Shown in pieces: positions 1 to 8,615 of a stretch of DNA of 64,000 nucleotides. The translations under genes and the position numbers were made by a program. The notes below the pieces were generated by a model. The model did no database searches and was not told the origin of the DNA. It worked only from the letters and a program-made list of their open reading frames with translations. How positions within the stretch are numbered: the stretch's first letter is position 1; every line of letters starts with the position of its first letter. Source of the DNA: VAZQ01 sp963817135 (GTDB lineage: Bacteria; Pseudomonadota; Alphaproteobacteria; Rhizobiales; Xanthobacteraceae); assembly GCA_963817135.1 (NCBI GenBank), contig CAWFNG010000022.1, forward strand, positions 73,130 to 137,129, given 5' to 3'.

Positions 1-550
1 GTCGGACTTCAATAACGTCCGGAAGGTAGTGGCGCAGCAGATTCTGAATTCCGTGTCGCAGGGTGGCCGTGGATGACGGGCATCCCGAGCACGCTCCCTT
101 CATGTCGAGATAGACGATTCCGTCCTTGAAGCCGCGGAAGGTGATGTCGCCGCCGTCATTGGCGACTGCCGGCCGCACGCGGGATTCGATCAGTTCTTTG
201 ATGGTGGCAACAGTCTCGGAATCTTCCGCAGCGAAGAATTCATCGCTCGCGACCGCCCCCGTCCCCTCCTCCCTCAGGATCGGAGCGCCCGACATGAAGT
301 GTTCCATGATTGCGCCGAGAATGGCCGGCTTGAGCTGCTGCCATTCACCGCTACCTTTTGTAACCGCAATAAAATCGGAACCGAGGAACACGCCAGAAAT
401 TCCGGCGATTGCAAATACCTTTTCGGCGAGCGGCGACTGGGCGGCCGCATCCAGGTCGCGCATATCGAGGGTGCCGCTGGCCAGCACGCTGCGTCCCGGC
501 AGAAACTTCAGGGTGGCCGGGTTCGGGGTCGGCTCGGTCTGGATGAACAT
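1..550 (-). CDS. NifU-family Fe-S scaffold protein (NfuA/Nfu1-like), 3' end outside window
   Basis: Reading leftward from an ATG at 550, an open frame of 183 codons runs off the window edge. The N-terminal half begins MFIQTEPTPNPATLKF, the typical Nfu N-terminal domain. The C-terminal half is a NifU domain with the cluster-binding CxxC motif (GACSGCPSS, near residues 160-168). Family members assemble or carry [4Fe-4S] clusters and hand them to apoproteins in the cytosol. The gene lies 134 bases downstream of uspA on the same strand, and trpS is further upstream, an order I recall from Bradyrhizobium relatives. Only the last few residues are missing. Confidence 0.9.
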   Translation of the reverse strand, partial: MFIQTEPTPNPATLKFLPGRSVLASGTLDMRDLDAAAQSPLAEKVFAIAGISGVFLGSDFIAVTKGSGEWQQLKPAILGAIMEHFMSGAPILREEGTGAVASDEFFAAEDSETVATIKELIESRVRPAVANDGGDITFRGFKDGIVYLDMKGACSGCPSSTATLRHGIQNLLRHYLPDVIEVR

Positions 551-684
551 GGCTGGCTCCTGGGCGATATGTCGCCATTTGCAATTTGGCGGAAATTTCG
601 TCTGCTCCCGCTATTCTAATAGGTGGCAGCACGCGACGAAAGTTTCAAGAATACGCGTGGCTCGGCCGCAAGAGAACGAGCTTT

Positions 685-1179
685 TTACGACATGGAATCG
701 AGGTCCTCGTCACTCAGGTGACCGGGCACCACGGCGACCGGGATGGGAAATTCGCCTGCGCTCTTGCTCAGGCTGGTGACCAGCGGCCCAGGCCCTTCCT
801 TGGCGGTTGCAGCGGCAAGTACAAGGATGGCGATGTCCTCGTCGTCCTCGATCAGTTTCAAGAGTTCCTCTGTTTTTTCCCCTTCCCGAATCACCCTTTG
901 CGGCATCACCCCCGTGATGCTTGCCGAACGGGCGGCATGGCGATCGAGCACGGCATTTGCTTCCTCATGCGCTTCGGCACGCATGATATCGGCAACGCCA
1001 AGCCACTGCGGGCCATGATCGTGGGTCTCGATGACGCGCAGCATCAGCACGGTTGCGCCGATGCGTAATGCACGCCGACTTGCGAAATACAGTGCCCGAT
1101 CGCATTCCGGCGAATCATCGATAACCACGAGGAATTTCGGCGAATGGCCGGCCTCGTAGCTGCGCCGCTTCTTTTTCAT
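685..1179 (-). CDS. Universal stress protein, UspA family
   Basis: A 164-residue single-domain UspA-fold protein. A basic N-terminus (MKKKRRSYEAGHSPK) leads into the first beta strand and Asp pair (FLVVIDDSPECDRAL). The C-terminal part ends in a VPVAVVPGH-type strand (here IPVAVVPGH). The ATP-binding G-2x-G-9x-G(S/T) motif is not clear, so it may be the non-nucleotide-binding subtype. Such proteins are cytosolic stress-response factors. It lies between trpS and the nfuA-like gene, all leftward. The block of hairpin repeats begins only 26 bases upstream of its start codon, so any transcript from trpS into uspA would contain them. Confidence 0.85.
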   Translation of the reverse strand: MKKKRRSYEAGHSPKFLVVIDDSPECDRALYFASRRALRIGATVLMLRVIETHDHGPQWLGVADIMRAEAHEEANAVLDRHAARSASITGVMPQRVIREGEKTEELLKLIEDDEDIAILVLAAATAKEGPGPLVTSLSKSAGEFPIPVAVVPGHLSDEDLDSMS

Positions 1180-1204
1180 GGATTCGCCCGGGCCCGTCCC
1201 CGCA

Positions 1205-1533
1205 CTAGTGTGACGGATTTGACGTTCCTACCAGCATTGCCGCGAGTCATTCGTAGGAACGTCAAATCCAAAGCCACACTAGCATCATATAGTTGCTAGT
1301 GTCCCTTTGGTTCTGACGTTCGTATGCGAGCGTGCTGCAAAGTGTACGAACATCGGAACCGGGACACTAGTGCGGTGAATTTGAAGTTCCTCTCATTACC
1401 GGCCGCGAGCTCGTTTAGGAACTTCAAATTCAAAACCGCACTAGAATCATAGAGTTGCTAGTGGTCCTTAGATTTCGAAGTTCGCACCTGAACGTGCTGC
1501 GAGTGGTGGCGAACTTCGGAATCGGACCACTAG
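1205..1533. repeat. CTAG-bounded composite hairpin block, order A-B-C-D
   Basis: Four consecutive imperfect palindromes of 75-78 bases, each beginning and ending in CTAG: A 1205-1282, B 1296-1370, C 1367-1444, D 1458-1533. A and B are separated by 13 bases (1283-1295), as are C and D (1445-1457). B and C overlap by one shared CTAG. Arms of A and B contain GACGTTC, arms of C and D contain GAAGTTC, and each is complemented on the other arm. A and C share one loop type, B and D another. The block lies between trpS and uspA. The same modules recur at 20.8, 25.5, 38.8, 41.5 and 45.05 kb. Confidence 0.95.
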
Positions 1534-1621
1534 TTCGTCAGGTCGCACGAATCCTGCCATGGCGTTTGGCCAGGGTACAAGTCCTAATCCAGCAGCGAAT
1601 TTTTGCCGCCAGCGGGTGCGT

Positions 1622-2656
1622 TTAGCGATGAACGAACCCCACGATATCCTTCACTGCCGTCATGGTCTCGACCGCGATTGCTTGTGCTCGCCCGGCGCCC
1701 TCAGCGAGAATTGAATCGATGTATGCAGGATCGCCCATGAGACGCTTCATCTCGGATGTGATCGGCGACAGCTTTGCGACTGCGAGCTCGACAAGGGCAG
1801 ATTTGAAGGTTGAGAACTGACCACCCCCATATTCGCGCAGAACGTCGGGCTTGCTCACTCCGGCAAGCGCGGCATAGATGCCGACGAGATTTTCTGCTTC
1901 GGGACGGGCCGTTAGTTCTTTTTCTTCGCTCGGCAACGGATGGGGGTCGGTTTTGGCGCGGCGAATTTTGTGGGCAATCGTATCGGCATCATCGCTGAGG
2001 TTGATGCGCGACTGATCCGATGCTTCCGATTTCGACATTTTCTTTGTGCCGTCACGCAGCGACATGACCCGCGTCGCCACGCCTTCGATCAGCGGCTCCG
2101 GCAGAGGAAAAAAGGCGTCCCCGTAGCCGTGCGCCCGAATGGAATCGGCAAAGTCGCTGTTGAATTTTTGTGCGATGTCTCGCGACAATTCGAGATGTTG
2201 CTTCTGATCGTCGCCGACCGGCACATGCGTAGCCCGGTAAGCCAGAATGTCTGCCGCCATCAAGGCGGGATAGACGTAAAGGCCGACCGATGCGTTCTCG
2301 CGATCCTTGCCCGCTTTTTCCTTGAACTGCGTCATGCGGTTGAGCCAGCCTAGTCGTGCAACACAGTTGAAGATCCAGGCAAGCTCGGCATGCTCGGCGA
2401 CCTGGCTTTGATTGAATACGATATGTTTCTTTGGATCGATGCCGCAGGCGACGAAAGCGGCGGCGACTTCGCGGGTCAGCTTGGGCAATTCGGCCGGGTC
2501 CTGCCAGACCGTTATGGCGTGCAGATCGACAATGCAGTAGATGCAGTCGTATTTCTCCTGCAAGGCAACGAACTTGACGATGGCGCCGAGATAATTGCCC
2601 AGATGCAGATTGCCGCTGGGCTGAACGCCGGAAAACACCCGCTCTCTGAAACCCAT
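1622..2656 (-). CDS. trpS: Tryptophanyl-tRNA synthetase
   Basis: A 344-residue class I aminoacyl-tRNA synthetase, the usual length for bacterial TrpRS, charging tRNA-Trp in the cytosol. The N-terminus has GVQPSGNLHLGNYLG, which carries the HIGH-equivalent HLGN. The second ATP-binding signature KKMSKS is in the C-terminal half. YCIVDLHAIT and GDDQKQHLELSRDIA are also typical of the family. The start ATG at 2656 gives the expected N-terminus MGFRERVFSGVQ. The next gene leftward is uspA, beyond the hairpin repeat block, and a PfkB kinase gene diverges 145 bases upstream. Confidence 0.97.
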   Translation of the reverse strand: MGFRERVFSGVQPSGNLHLGNYLGAIVKFVALQEKYDCIYCIVDLHAITVWQDPAELPKLTREVAAAFVACGIDPKKHIVFNQSQVAEHAELAWIFNCVARLGWLNRMTQFKEKAGKDRENASVGLYVYPALMAADILAYRATHVPVGDDQKQHLELSRDIAQKFNSDFADSIRAHGYGDAFFPLPEPLIEGVATRVMSLRDGTKKMSKSEASDQSRINLSDDADTIAHKIRRAKTDPHPLPSEEKELTARPEAENLVGIYAALAGVSKPDVLREYGGGQFSTFKSALVELAVAKLSPITSEMKRLMGDPAYIDSILAEGAGRAQAIAVETMTAVKDIVGFVHR

Positions 2657-2801
2657 GCCTCACCTCAGTTGCGCCGCTGCATGACACAGGGTTTGACCTT
2701 TGTGCAATAGGAGGCGTTGCCAAGCTTCAAGATCATGTCCGTGATTGCCTGATTGTATTCTGCCGGTATAGTGCGCGCGCCTTTCCCGGAGTCCTTATGT
2801 C

Positions 2802-3797
2802 GTGACGCGTTTTGATCTGCTTGGCATCGGCAATGCAATCGTCGACGTGATTGCCCGCACCGAGGACGATTTCCTGATTCGGCAAAAGCTGCACAAGGGC
2901 ACAATGCAGCTGATCGACGAGCGCGAAGCTGCGCGGCTGTACGATGAGATGGGTCCCGCGGTTGAAGTCTCGGGCGGCTCGGCGGCGAACACGGTCGTAG
3001 GCGCAGCATCGCTCGGCGCGCGGACAGCGTTCATCGGCAAGGTCCGCGATGACGAAATGGGCCGCGTGTTCGCGCATGACATTCGCGCTGCCGGTGTTTC
3101 ATTCAACACGCCTGCGGCCGCGGATGGCCCTTCAACCGCGCGTTGCTATGTCCTGGTAACGCCTGACGGCGAGCGGACCATGAATACCTATCTCGGCGCG
3201 GCCCAGGACCTGCATCCCGACGATATCGATCATGAAACCATTGCCGCTGCCCGCATTCTTTATCTCGAAGGGTATTTGTGGGATCCGCCGCGCGCCAAGG
3301 AGGCTTTCCTGAAGGCGGCAACGATTGCGCATCAGGCGCGACGCGACGTTGCGCTCACCTTGTCGGACGCCTTCTGTGTGGACCGCTACCGCGCGGAATT
3401 CCTCGATCTCATCCGCACCGGGGTGGTTGACCTGGTCTTTGCCAATGAACGCGAACTGCACAGCCTCTATGAGACGGCCGATTTCGATACTGCTCTGAAC
3501 GCACTGCGCAGCGATGCACGTCTGGCAGTCGTCACGCGCAGCGAACGTGGTTGCCTGGTGGTGCGACGGGAGGAAACCTTGGCAGTCCCCGCCAGCCCCA
3601 TCGAGCGACTAGTGGACGCGACCGGGGCTGGCGATCTGTTTGCAGCAGGGTTCCTGGTCGGCGTGGCGCGCGGCAGCGACTACCGGACATCGGCAAGACT
3701 GGGCGCCCTGGCGGCTGCGGAGGTGATCCAGCACCTCGGCGCACGCCCGGAAACTTCCCTCGAGGCCTTGGCGCAGGAAAACGGCTTTGCCGTTTGA
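2802..3797 (+). CDS. PfkB-family carbohydrate/nucleoside kinase (adenosine-kinase-like)
   Basis: A 331-residue ribokinase-fold kinase. The N-terminal PfkB signature region has GGSAANTVVGAASLG (near residue 55). The C-terminal signature DATGAGDLFAAGFL carries the catalytic Asp and the anion-hole GAGD. The start is a GTG at 2802; an ATG at 2798 in another frame is followed at once by a stop. Family members phosphorylate sugars or nucleosides with ATP. Similar alphaproteobacterial proteins are annotated as adenosine kinase, but the substrate cannot be read from sequence alone. It is divergent from trpS. Confidence 0.88.
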   Translation: MTRFDLLGIGNAIVDVIARTEDDFLIRQKLHKGTMQLIDEREAARLYDEMGPAVEVSGGSAANTVVGAASLGARTAFIGKVRDDEMGRVFAHDIRAAGVSFNTPAAADGPSTARCYVLVTPDGERTMNTYLGAAQDLHPDDIDHETIAAARILYLEGYLWDPPRAKEAFLKAATIAHQARRDVALTLSDAFCVDRYRAEFLDLIRTGVVDLVFANERELHSLYETADFDTALNALRSDARLAVVTRSERGCLVVRREETLAVPASPIERLVDATGAGDLFAAGFLVGVARGSDYRTSARLGALAAAEVIQHLGARPETSLEALAQENGFAV

Positions 3798-3931
3798 AAG
3801 CTAAGGTCGCTCCATTACGCGCGTTTTCCACAGTATTCCACAGCCATTTAAGGTTGCCGCCGGCGAGCATGGAACGCTTGCTTGCGGGTTTTCGTTTGCG
3901 GCGCGCCGAAGTGCATTCCAGGAGGAGTTTC

Positions 3932-4126
3932 ATGCAGTTGCGAACTCATCGACTTCCCAGCCGATTTCCCGCCGGCACCCGGTATGTCGTCGAAGGCCGC
4001 CGCGGACGGAGCGGGCTTAATGTCCGCGCGCGCTACATCGAGTTCCCCGATGGCAGGCACATGGAACTTCCGGTCGAGCGTAATCGCCGGGCGACTAGGC
4101 AGCGGCAGCGGCATCGGCCCGGATAG
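3932..4126 (+). CDS. Small basic conserved hypothetical protein, 64 residues
   Basis: A short ORF starting at ATG 3932, seven bases after a near-perfect Shine-Dalgarno (AGGAGGAG), and ending at TAG 4124-4126. The product begins MQLRTHRLPSRFPAGTRY and contains RYIEFPDGRHMELPVE, with many Arg residues. I think related short proteins exist in Bradyrhizobium relatives but cannot name a family. No signal peptide or membrane segment is visible. It follows the PfkB kinase gene by 134 bases and is followed by a good intrinsic terminator, which fits an independently expressed or terminal gene. The function is unknown. Confidence 0.65.
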   Translation: MQLRTHRLPSRFPAGTRYVVEGRRGRSGLNVRARYIEFPDGRHMELPVERNRRATRQRQRHRPG

Positions 4127-4230
4127 AAATTATTTCCGATTGGAGGGAACGGAAGGCGAGGCTCCGGATTGAATAGCCAACGCCGGGTGGAGTGCCCCCC
4201 AGCCCCCAACCCCTCACCCATCCGGCGACA

Positions 4231-4267
4231 GACCCTGGTCCCCTCGGGCGCCAGGGTCTTCTTTTTC
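4231..4267 (+). terminator. Rho-independent terminator after the PfkB/small-protein genes
   Basis: An 8-base stem, GACCCTGG (4231-4238) with CCAGGGTC (4251-4258), a 12-base loop and a following T-rich run TTCTTTTTC. It lies 105 bases past the small ORF and reads rightward, between that gene and the convergent proB. Confidence 0.85.
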
Positions 4268-4407
4268 CTGCAAATTCTTGCACCAAAGCGCTGCGCTTTG
4301 AGTTGGGGTCAGGCTTGGCACCAGCTGGGCTGTCCTGTCCTTCGGGACGACACAGGCTCTACACATCTTCACGATGTTGTGACGAAGCTGCCTTTCGCCC
4401 CAGACGT

Positions 4408-5538
4408 TTAGGCGCGACCTATAACCAGATCGTCGCGGTGCACCATTTCCGCGCGGCCGCCGAATCCCAGGATGGAAAGAATATCCGCCGACGAACGACC
4501 CCTGATTTTGGCTGCGTCGTCCACATCATAGGCAACAAGACCGCGGCCGACTTCGGTTCCGTCGGGACCGCGGATCACCACAGCGTCGCCGCGTGCAAAG
4601 CTGCCCTCGACGCGCGTTACCCCCGCGGGCAGCAGGCTTTTGCCATTGCGCAATGCCACGAGCGCGCCGGCATCAATCATCAGGCTACCCTTCGGTTCGA
4701 GACTGCCGGCAATCCATTTCTTGCGGGCAGTGACCGGATTTGCGGCGGTGAGAAACCAGGTGCAGCGGACGCCCCCTGCAATCGCCGCAAGCGGGTGCGA
4801 GACCCGGCCCGATGCAATTACCATATGGGTTCCGCCACTGCCGGCGATCCTGCCGGCTTCGATTTTTGTCTGCATGCCCCCGCGCGACAATTGCGAGCCG
4901 GCGGCACCTGCCACTGCTTCGATCGCGGGCGTGATGCGCTCGACCAGCGGAATGAGCTTGGCATTCGCGTTCTCGCTTGGTGGCGCATCGTAGAGTCCGT
5001 CAACGTCTGAAAGCAGCACGAGGAGGTCCGCGCCGACCATGGTTGCGACCCGCGCCGCCAGACGATCATTGTCGCCGTACCGAATCTCATTGGTCGCGAC
5101 GGTGTCGTTCTCGTTGATCACCGGTACCGCGCGCCATTCCAGGAGCTTGTCGATGGTTGAGCGCGCATTGAGATAGCGCCGGCGCTCCTCGGTATCCTGC
5201 AGCGTGACGAGAATCTGTCCCGCCGTCATGCCGTGGCGGCCCAGCACCTGCGACCAGGTACGTGCAAGCGAGATCTGTCCGACGGCGGCCGCGGCCTGGC
5301 TGTCTTCCAGCCTGAGCGCGCCTCCGGGGAGCCGGAGCACGGCGCGACCCAGCGCAATCGCCCCCGAAGAAACGACCAGGATGTCGCGCTTTTCCTGATG
5401 CAGTTCGGCAAGGTCCTGCGCGAGCGATGCAAGCCACTCGTCATTGAGCCGTCCCCCTTCGCTGTTGACGAGCAGGGAGGAGCCGACCTTCACCACGATG
5501 CGGCGGAACTCCCTGATCGTCGGCGACTTTGCAGCCAT
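4408..5538 (-). CDS. proB: Glutamate 5-kinase
   Basis: A 376-residue protein with the two expected parts: an N-terminal amino-acid-kinase domain (KVGSSLLV near residue 16, VSSGAIALG, NENDTVATNEIRYGDND) and a C-terminal PUA domain (DAGALVALRNGKSLLPAGV onward). It phosphorylates glutamate to gamma-glutamyl phosphate, the first step of proline synthesis, in the cytosol. It lies 168 bases downstream of obgE on the same strand; the obgE-proB order is common in Alphaproteobacteria. The usual third gene, proA, is not downstream here. The start at ATG 5538 fits family length. Confidence 0.97.
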   Translation of the reverse strand: MAAKSPTIREFRRIVVKVGSSLLVNSEGGRLNDEWLASLAQDLAELHQEKRDILVVSSGAIALGRAVLRLPGGALRLEDSQAAAAVGQISLARTWSQVLGRHGMTAGQILVTLQDTEERRRYLNARSTIDKLLEWRAVPVINENDTVATNEIRYGDNDRLAARVATMVGADLLVLLSDVDGLYDAPPSENANAKLIPLVERITPAIEAVAGAAGSQLSRGGMQTKIEAGRIAGSGGTHMVIASGRVSHPLAAIAGGVRCTWFLTAANPVTARKKWIAGSLEPKGSLMIDAGALVALRNGKSLLPAGVTRVEGSFARGDAVVIRGPDGTEVGRGLVAYDVDDAAKIRGRSSADILSILGFGGRAEMVHRDDLVIGRA

Positions 5539-5706
5539 GCCATTCCCGCCAGCAGCGCGAACCGGAACACGCGTTGTTTAACATGCCCATTCGGGTGCGC
5601 CGCAAGCCAGTGTACAGGAGGTCCGATCAGAAGAGCGCTGCGCCGGCAGACGCGCGCAGGCTCATCGAACGCTTGCGCGAGCAGTAACAACGCGCGTGGC
5701 GCTTCA

Positions 5707-6774
5707 TCAGGGGTGCCACGCCTCCATCACCGGCTTTTCGGGCTCTCCGGAACGGGCGTCGTCAATTGCAGCGAGCAGCGCGCGCAGTGCCTCCGCCACG
5801 CCCGCGCCGGTGGCGGCCGATATCAGTAGAGCCTTGGACCCTGCACTTTGCTTGCGGTCCCGGCAGTTTGCGGCAATGGCACGTTTGAGCCGGCGCATCT
5901 GTTCCTTTTGCTGGGCCGTTGTCATTGCATCCGACTTGTTGAGCGCCACAATTTCCGGCTTTTCGCTCAGCCCGTGCCCATAAGCCGCAAGCTCTGCGCG
6001 GACCGTTGCATAGGCCTTGCCTGCGTCCTCGCCGGTACCGTCAATCATGTGCAGGAGAACACGACAGCGCTCGACGTGTCCAAGAAAACGGGTGCCGAGC
6101 CCAGCGCCGTCATGGGCGCCGGCGATCAAGCCCGGAATGTCTGCCAGCACGAACTCGCGTCCGTCGATCTCGACGACCCCGAGTTGCGGATGAAGTGTCG
6201 TGAAAGGGTAGTCGGCTATCTTCGGTTTGGCGGCGCTTACTGTCGCAAGCAGAGTGGATTTTCCGGCGTTGGGCAATCCGACGATCCCTGCGTCCGCAAT
6301 CAACTTGAGTCGCAATCTTATGGTCAACTCTTCGCCCGGTTGACCGGGATTGGCATGGCGCGGCGCCCGGTTGGTTGAAGTCTTGAAATGCGCATTGCCG
6401 AAGCCGCCATTGCCGCCACGCGCGAGCACCGCGCGCTGACCGATTTCGGTGAGATCGGCAAGAAGCGTTTCCCCGTCTTCCGCATAGATTTGCGTGCCCA
6501 CCGGCACTTTCATGGTCACGTCAGCGCCGTTTGCGCCGTGCCGATCCTTTCCCATCCCGGCGCCGCCATTCTTGGCTTTGAAATGCTGCTGGTAGCGGTA
6601 ATCGATGAGCGTGTTGAGGCCTTCGACGGCTTGCACAATCACGTCGCCGCCCTTGCCTCCGTCGCCGCCGTTGGGGCCGCCGAACTCGATGAATTTCTCG
6701 CGCCGGAACGAGACACAGCCGTTCCCGCCGTCACCCGAGCGGATATAGACCTTCGCTTCGTCGAGAAATTTCAT
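5707..6774 (-). CDS. obgE: Obg/CgtA ribosome-assembly GTPase
   Basis: A 355-residue protein starting MKFLDEAKVYIRSGDGGNG, the glycine-rich Obg fold, followed by a G domain: G1 GLPNAGKST, switch region DYPFTTLHPQLGVV, G3 DIPGLI, G4 NKSD. Obg proteins bind the 50S subunit and couple its maturation to GTP level and stress. The gene is upstream of proB on the same strand. The usual rplU-rpmA pair is not adjacent in this window; a 482-base gap separates obgE from the divergent pncB. Confidence 0.97.
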   Translation of the reverse strand: MKFLDEAKVYIRSGDGGNGCVSFRREKFIEFGGPNGGDGGKGGDVIVQAVEGLNTLIDYRYQQHFKAKNGGAGMGKDRHGANGADVTMKVPVGTQIYAEDGETLLADLTEIGQRAVLARGGNGGFGNAHFKTSTNRAPRHANPGQPGEELTIRLRLKLIADAGIVGLPNAGKSTLLATVSAAKPKIADYPFTTLHPQLGVVEIDGREFVLADIPGLIAGAHDGAGLGTRFLGHVERCRVLLHMIDGTGEDAGKAYATVRAELAAYGHGLSEKPEIVALNKSDAMTTAQQKEQMRRLKRAIAANCRDRKQSAGSKALLISAATGAGVAEALRALLAAIDDARSGEPEKPVMEAWHP

Positions 6775-7256
6775 GGCATCCGCAATATGCGGTCGCCAAG
6801 ATGAGAATAGGAGAGGCCCGGCCGGTTAAAAACCGACCGCGCGATGAAAAATAAAATCCGGAAAGAAGCACTCGCCGGGAGGGGCCAAGCGGGGCCATGC
6901 CTCACTGATGCGGCCCAATAGGCCGCTCCCGACGCTGCCGTTCGCCGATATGCCGCTACGCCGCAACCCGAACGCTGCCGCGGCGATCATCGCGGCTTGA
7001 ATATCCCGGGGGCATTGCACCTCGGTTCGTTCTTGGTCGTGTGCGCCGGAGTCAACCAAGGCTTGGCGCACGATATAATCTTGGTGAGTGTTGGCGCCGC
7101 TGTCAATGGCAAACAAAGGCGCTGGAACCCGCAAGTTCCGTTTCGCTGTGGTTAAACATGTATAGAACGCGTGTGCACTCGCGCCGCGCGCGCGAGAGTT
7201 CCTCTGCCTTCTATGTTATTTGCAGCGTCCCATTTTCGTTGCGGATAGATCCTTCC
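6775..7256. other. Intergenic gap between divergent obgE and pncB; no gene supported
   Basis: No convincing coding region is seen in 482 bases; a 102-residue leftward ORF (6826-7134) has no recognizable family or ribosome binding site. The gap must hold the divergent promoters. Visible structure: GTGCGCC (7041-7047) pairs with GGCGCAC (7065-7071), enclosing a small CCAAG/CTTGG palindrome, and a TATAAT follows directly at 7074-7079. Confidence 0.5.
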
Positions 7257-8615
7257 ATGAGCGACGTCTCCAGTCCCCTGCTGACAGATCTCTATCAGCT
7301 CAACATGCTGCAGGCTTATTTCGAGCATGGGGACACCGAGACGGCGGTGTTTGAATTTTTCTTCCGCAAGCTTCCTGCCCGGCGGGGATTTCTCATCGCC
7401 GCCGGGCTCGAACAGGTCCTCGATTACCTCGAAGGGCTGCGTTTCTCGGCCGAAGACATCGATTGGCTTGCCGCAAGCGGCCGATTCGGAAATGCCCTGC
7501 TCGACCGACTTGCCGACTTCCGCTTCACCGGCGACGTGCATGCAATGCCTGAAGGCTCGGTATTTTTTTCCGATGAGCCGATTCTGCGCGTAACCGCGCC
7601 GCTCCCGCAGGCGCAACTCGTTGAAACCCGGATTATCAATCTCTTGCACTATCAATCGTCGATCGCCGCCAAAGGCGCGCGCATGCTGCTCGCCGCGCCG
7701 GGGAAGCTCCTGGTCGATTTCGGGCTCCGCCGCGCGCATGGCGCCGAGGCCGGGTTGCTCGCCGCGCGCGCAAGCTACATCGCCGGATTTGCCGGCACCG
7801 CGACGGTGCTGGCGGGCAAGCGCTTCGGCATTCCGATATTCGGCACCATGGCGCACTCGTTCATCGAAGCCCACGACGACGAACTTTCCGCATTCGAAAT
7901 GTTCGCAATATCCCGCCCTGATAATCTGACCATCCTCATCGACACGTATGACACCGAGGCCGGCGCCCGCAAGGTAGTCGCACTCGCCCCGCGGTTACGC
8001 GCGCGCGGCATAGAAATTCGCGCCGTGCGGCTGGACAGCGGCGATCTGATCGCATTGTCGAAAAGCGTGCGGCGCATACTTGATGAAGGCGGTCTCAAAG
8101 AAGTGAACATATTCGTGAGCGGCGGCCTCGACGAGGATAGCCTCATGCGAATGAGGGCGGCCGGGGCGCCGATCAACGGCTTCGGAATGGGAACGAGCTT
8201 GACCACCTCGTCGGATGTGCCGGCCTTGGACTGCGTCTACAAGCTGCAGGAATATGCCGGGCTGCCGCGCCGCAAGCAGTCGACCGGCAAGGCGACGTGG
8301 CCGGGGCGCAAGCAGGTCTGGCGCAGCTTTGGCACAGACGGTCGCATGTGCGGCGACGTGCTCTCACTCGAAACCGATCAGGTGAGCGGTGAGGCCCTTA
8401 TCCAACCGGTCATGCGAGCCGGACGCCGGCTGGCGCCGGCGCCTTCCCTTGCGGCAAGCCGCGCCCGCGCCGAACGCGATCTTGCGCGCTTGCCCGAACC
8501 GCTGCGCCGGCTCGAGAGCGGCGCGACATACCGCGTCGAAGTGGAGGATGCCTTGCTCCGCCTGGCCGCCGAGGTCGATAGCCGCCTCGCACAGCAAAAG
8601 AAGGCTCCTGCATGA
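7257..8615 (+). CDS. pncB: Nicotinate phosphoribosyltransferase
   Basis: A 452-residue type II phosphoribosyltransferase-fold enzyme beginning MSDVSSPLLTDLYQLNMLQ, the diagnostic N-terminus of the family. Further motifs are DFGLRRAHG, GTMAHSFIEAHDDE and AVRLDSGDL. It converts nicotinate and PRPP to nicotinate mononucleotide in the cytosol. The open frame extends upstream to 7041, but only ATG 7257 gives the conserved N-terminus. Its last four bases overlap the start of the nicotinamidase gene (ATGA), so the two are translationally coupled and together recycle nicotinamide into NAD. Confidence 0.95.
   Translation: MSDVSSPLLTDLYQLNMLQAYFEHGDTETAVFEFFFRKLPARRGFLIAAGLEQVLDYLEGLRFSAEDIDWLAASGRFGNALLDRLADFRFTGDVHAMPEGSVFFSDEPILRVTAPLPQAQLVETRIINLLHYQSSIAAKGARMLLAAPGKLLVDFGLRRAHGAEAGLLAARASYIAGFAGTATVLAGKRFGIPIFGTMAHSFIEAHDDELSAFEMFAISRPDNLTILIDTYDTEAGARKVVALAPRLRARGIEIRAVRLDSGDLIALSKSVRRILDEGGLKEVNIFVSGGLDEDSLMRMRAAGAPINGFGMGTSLTTSSDVPALDCVYKLQEYAGLPRRKQSTGKATWPGRKQVWRSFGTDGRMCGDVLSLETDQVSGEALIQPVMRAGRRLAPAPSLAASRARAERDLARLPEPLRRLESGATYRVEVEDALLRLAAEVDSRLAQQKKAPA

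Noticed and set aside
1205..1533. CRISPR array
   Set aside because: The repeated units are palindromes of different sequence with 13-base conserved spacers, not identical short repeats with unique spacers, and no cas genes are near.
3551..4126. A 191-codon open frame overlapping the end of the PfkB kinase gene
   Set aside because: The first two thirds are a shadow of the kinase in another frame. Only the last 64 codons have a ribosome site and were kept as the small gene at 3932.
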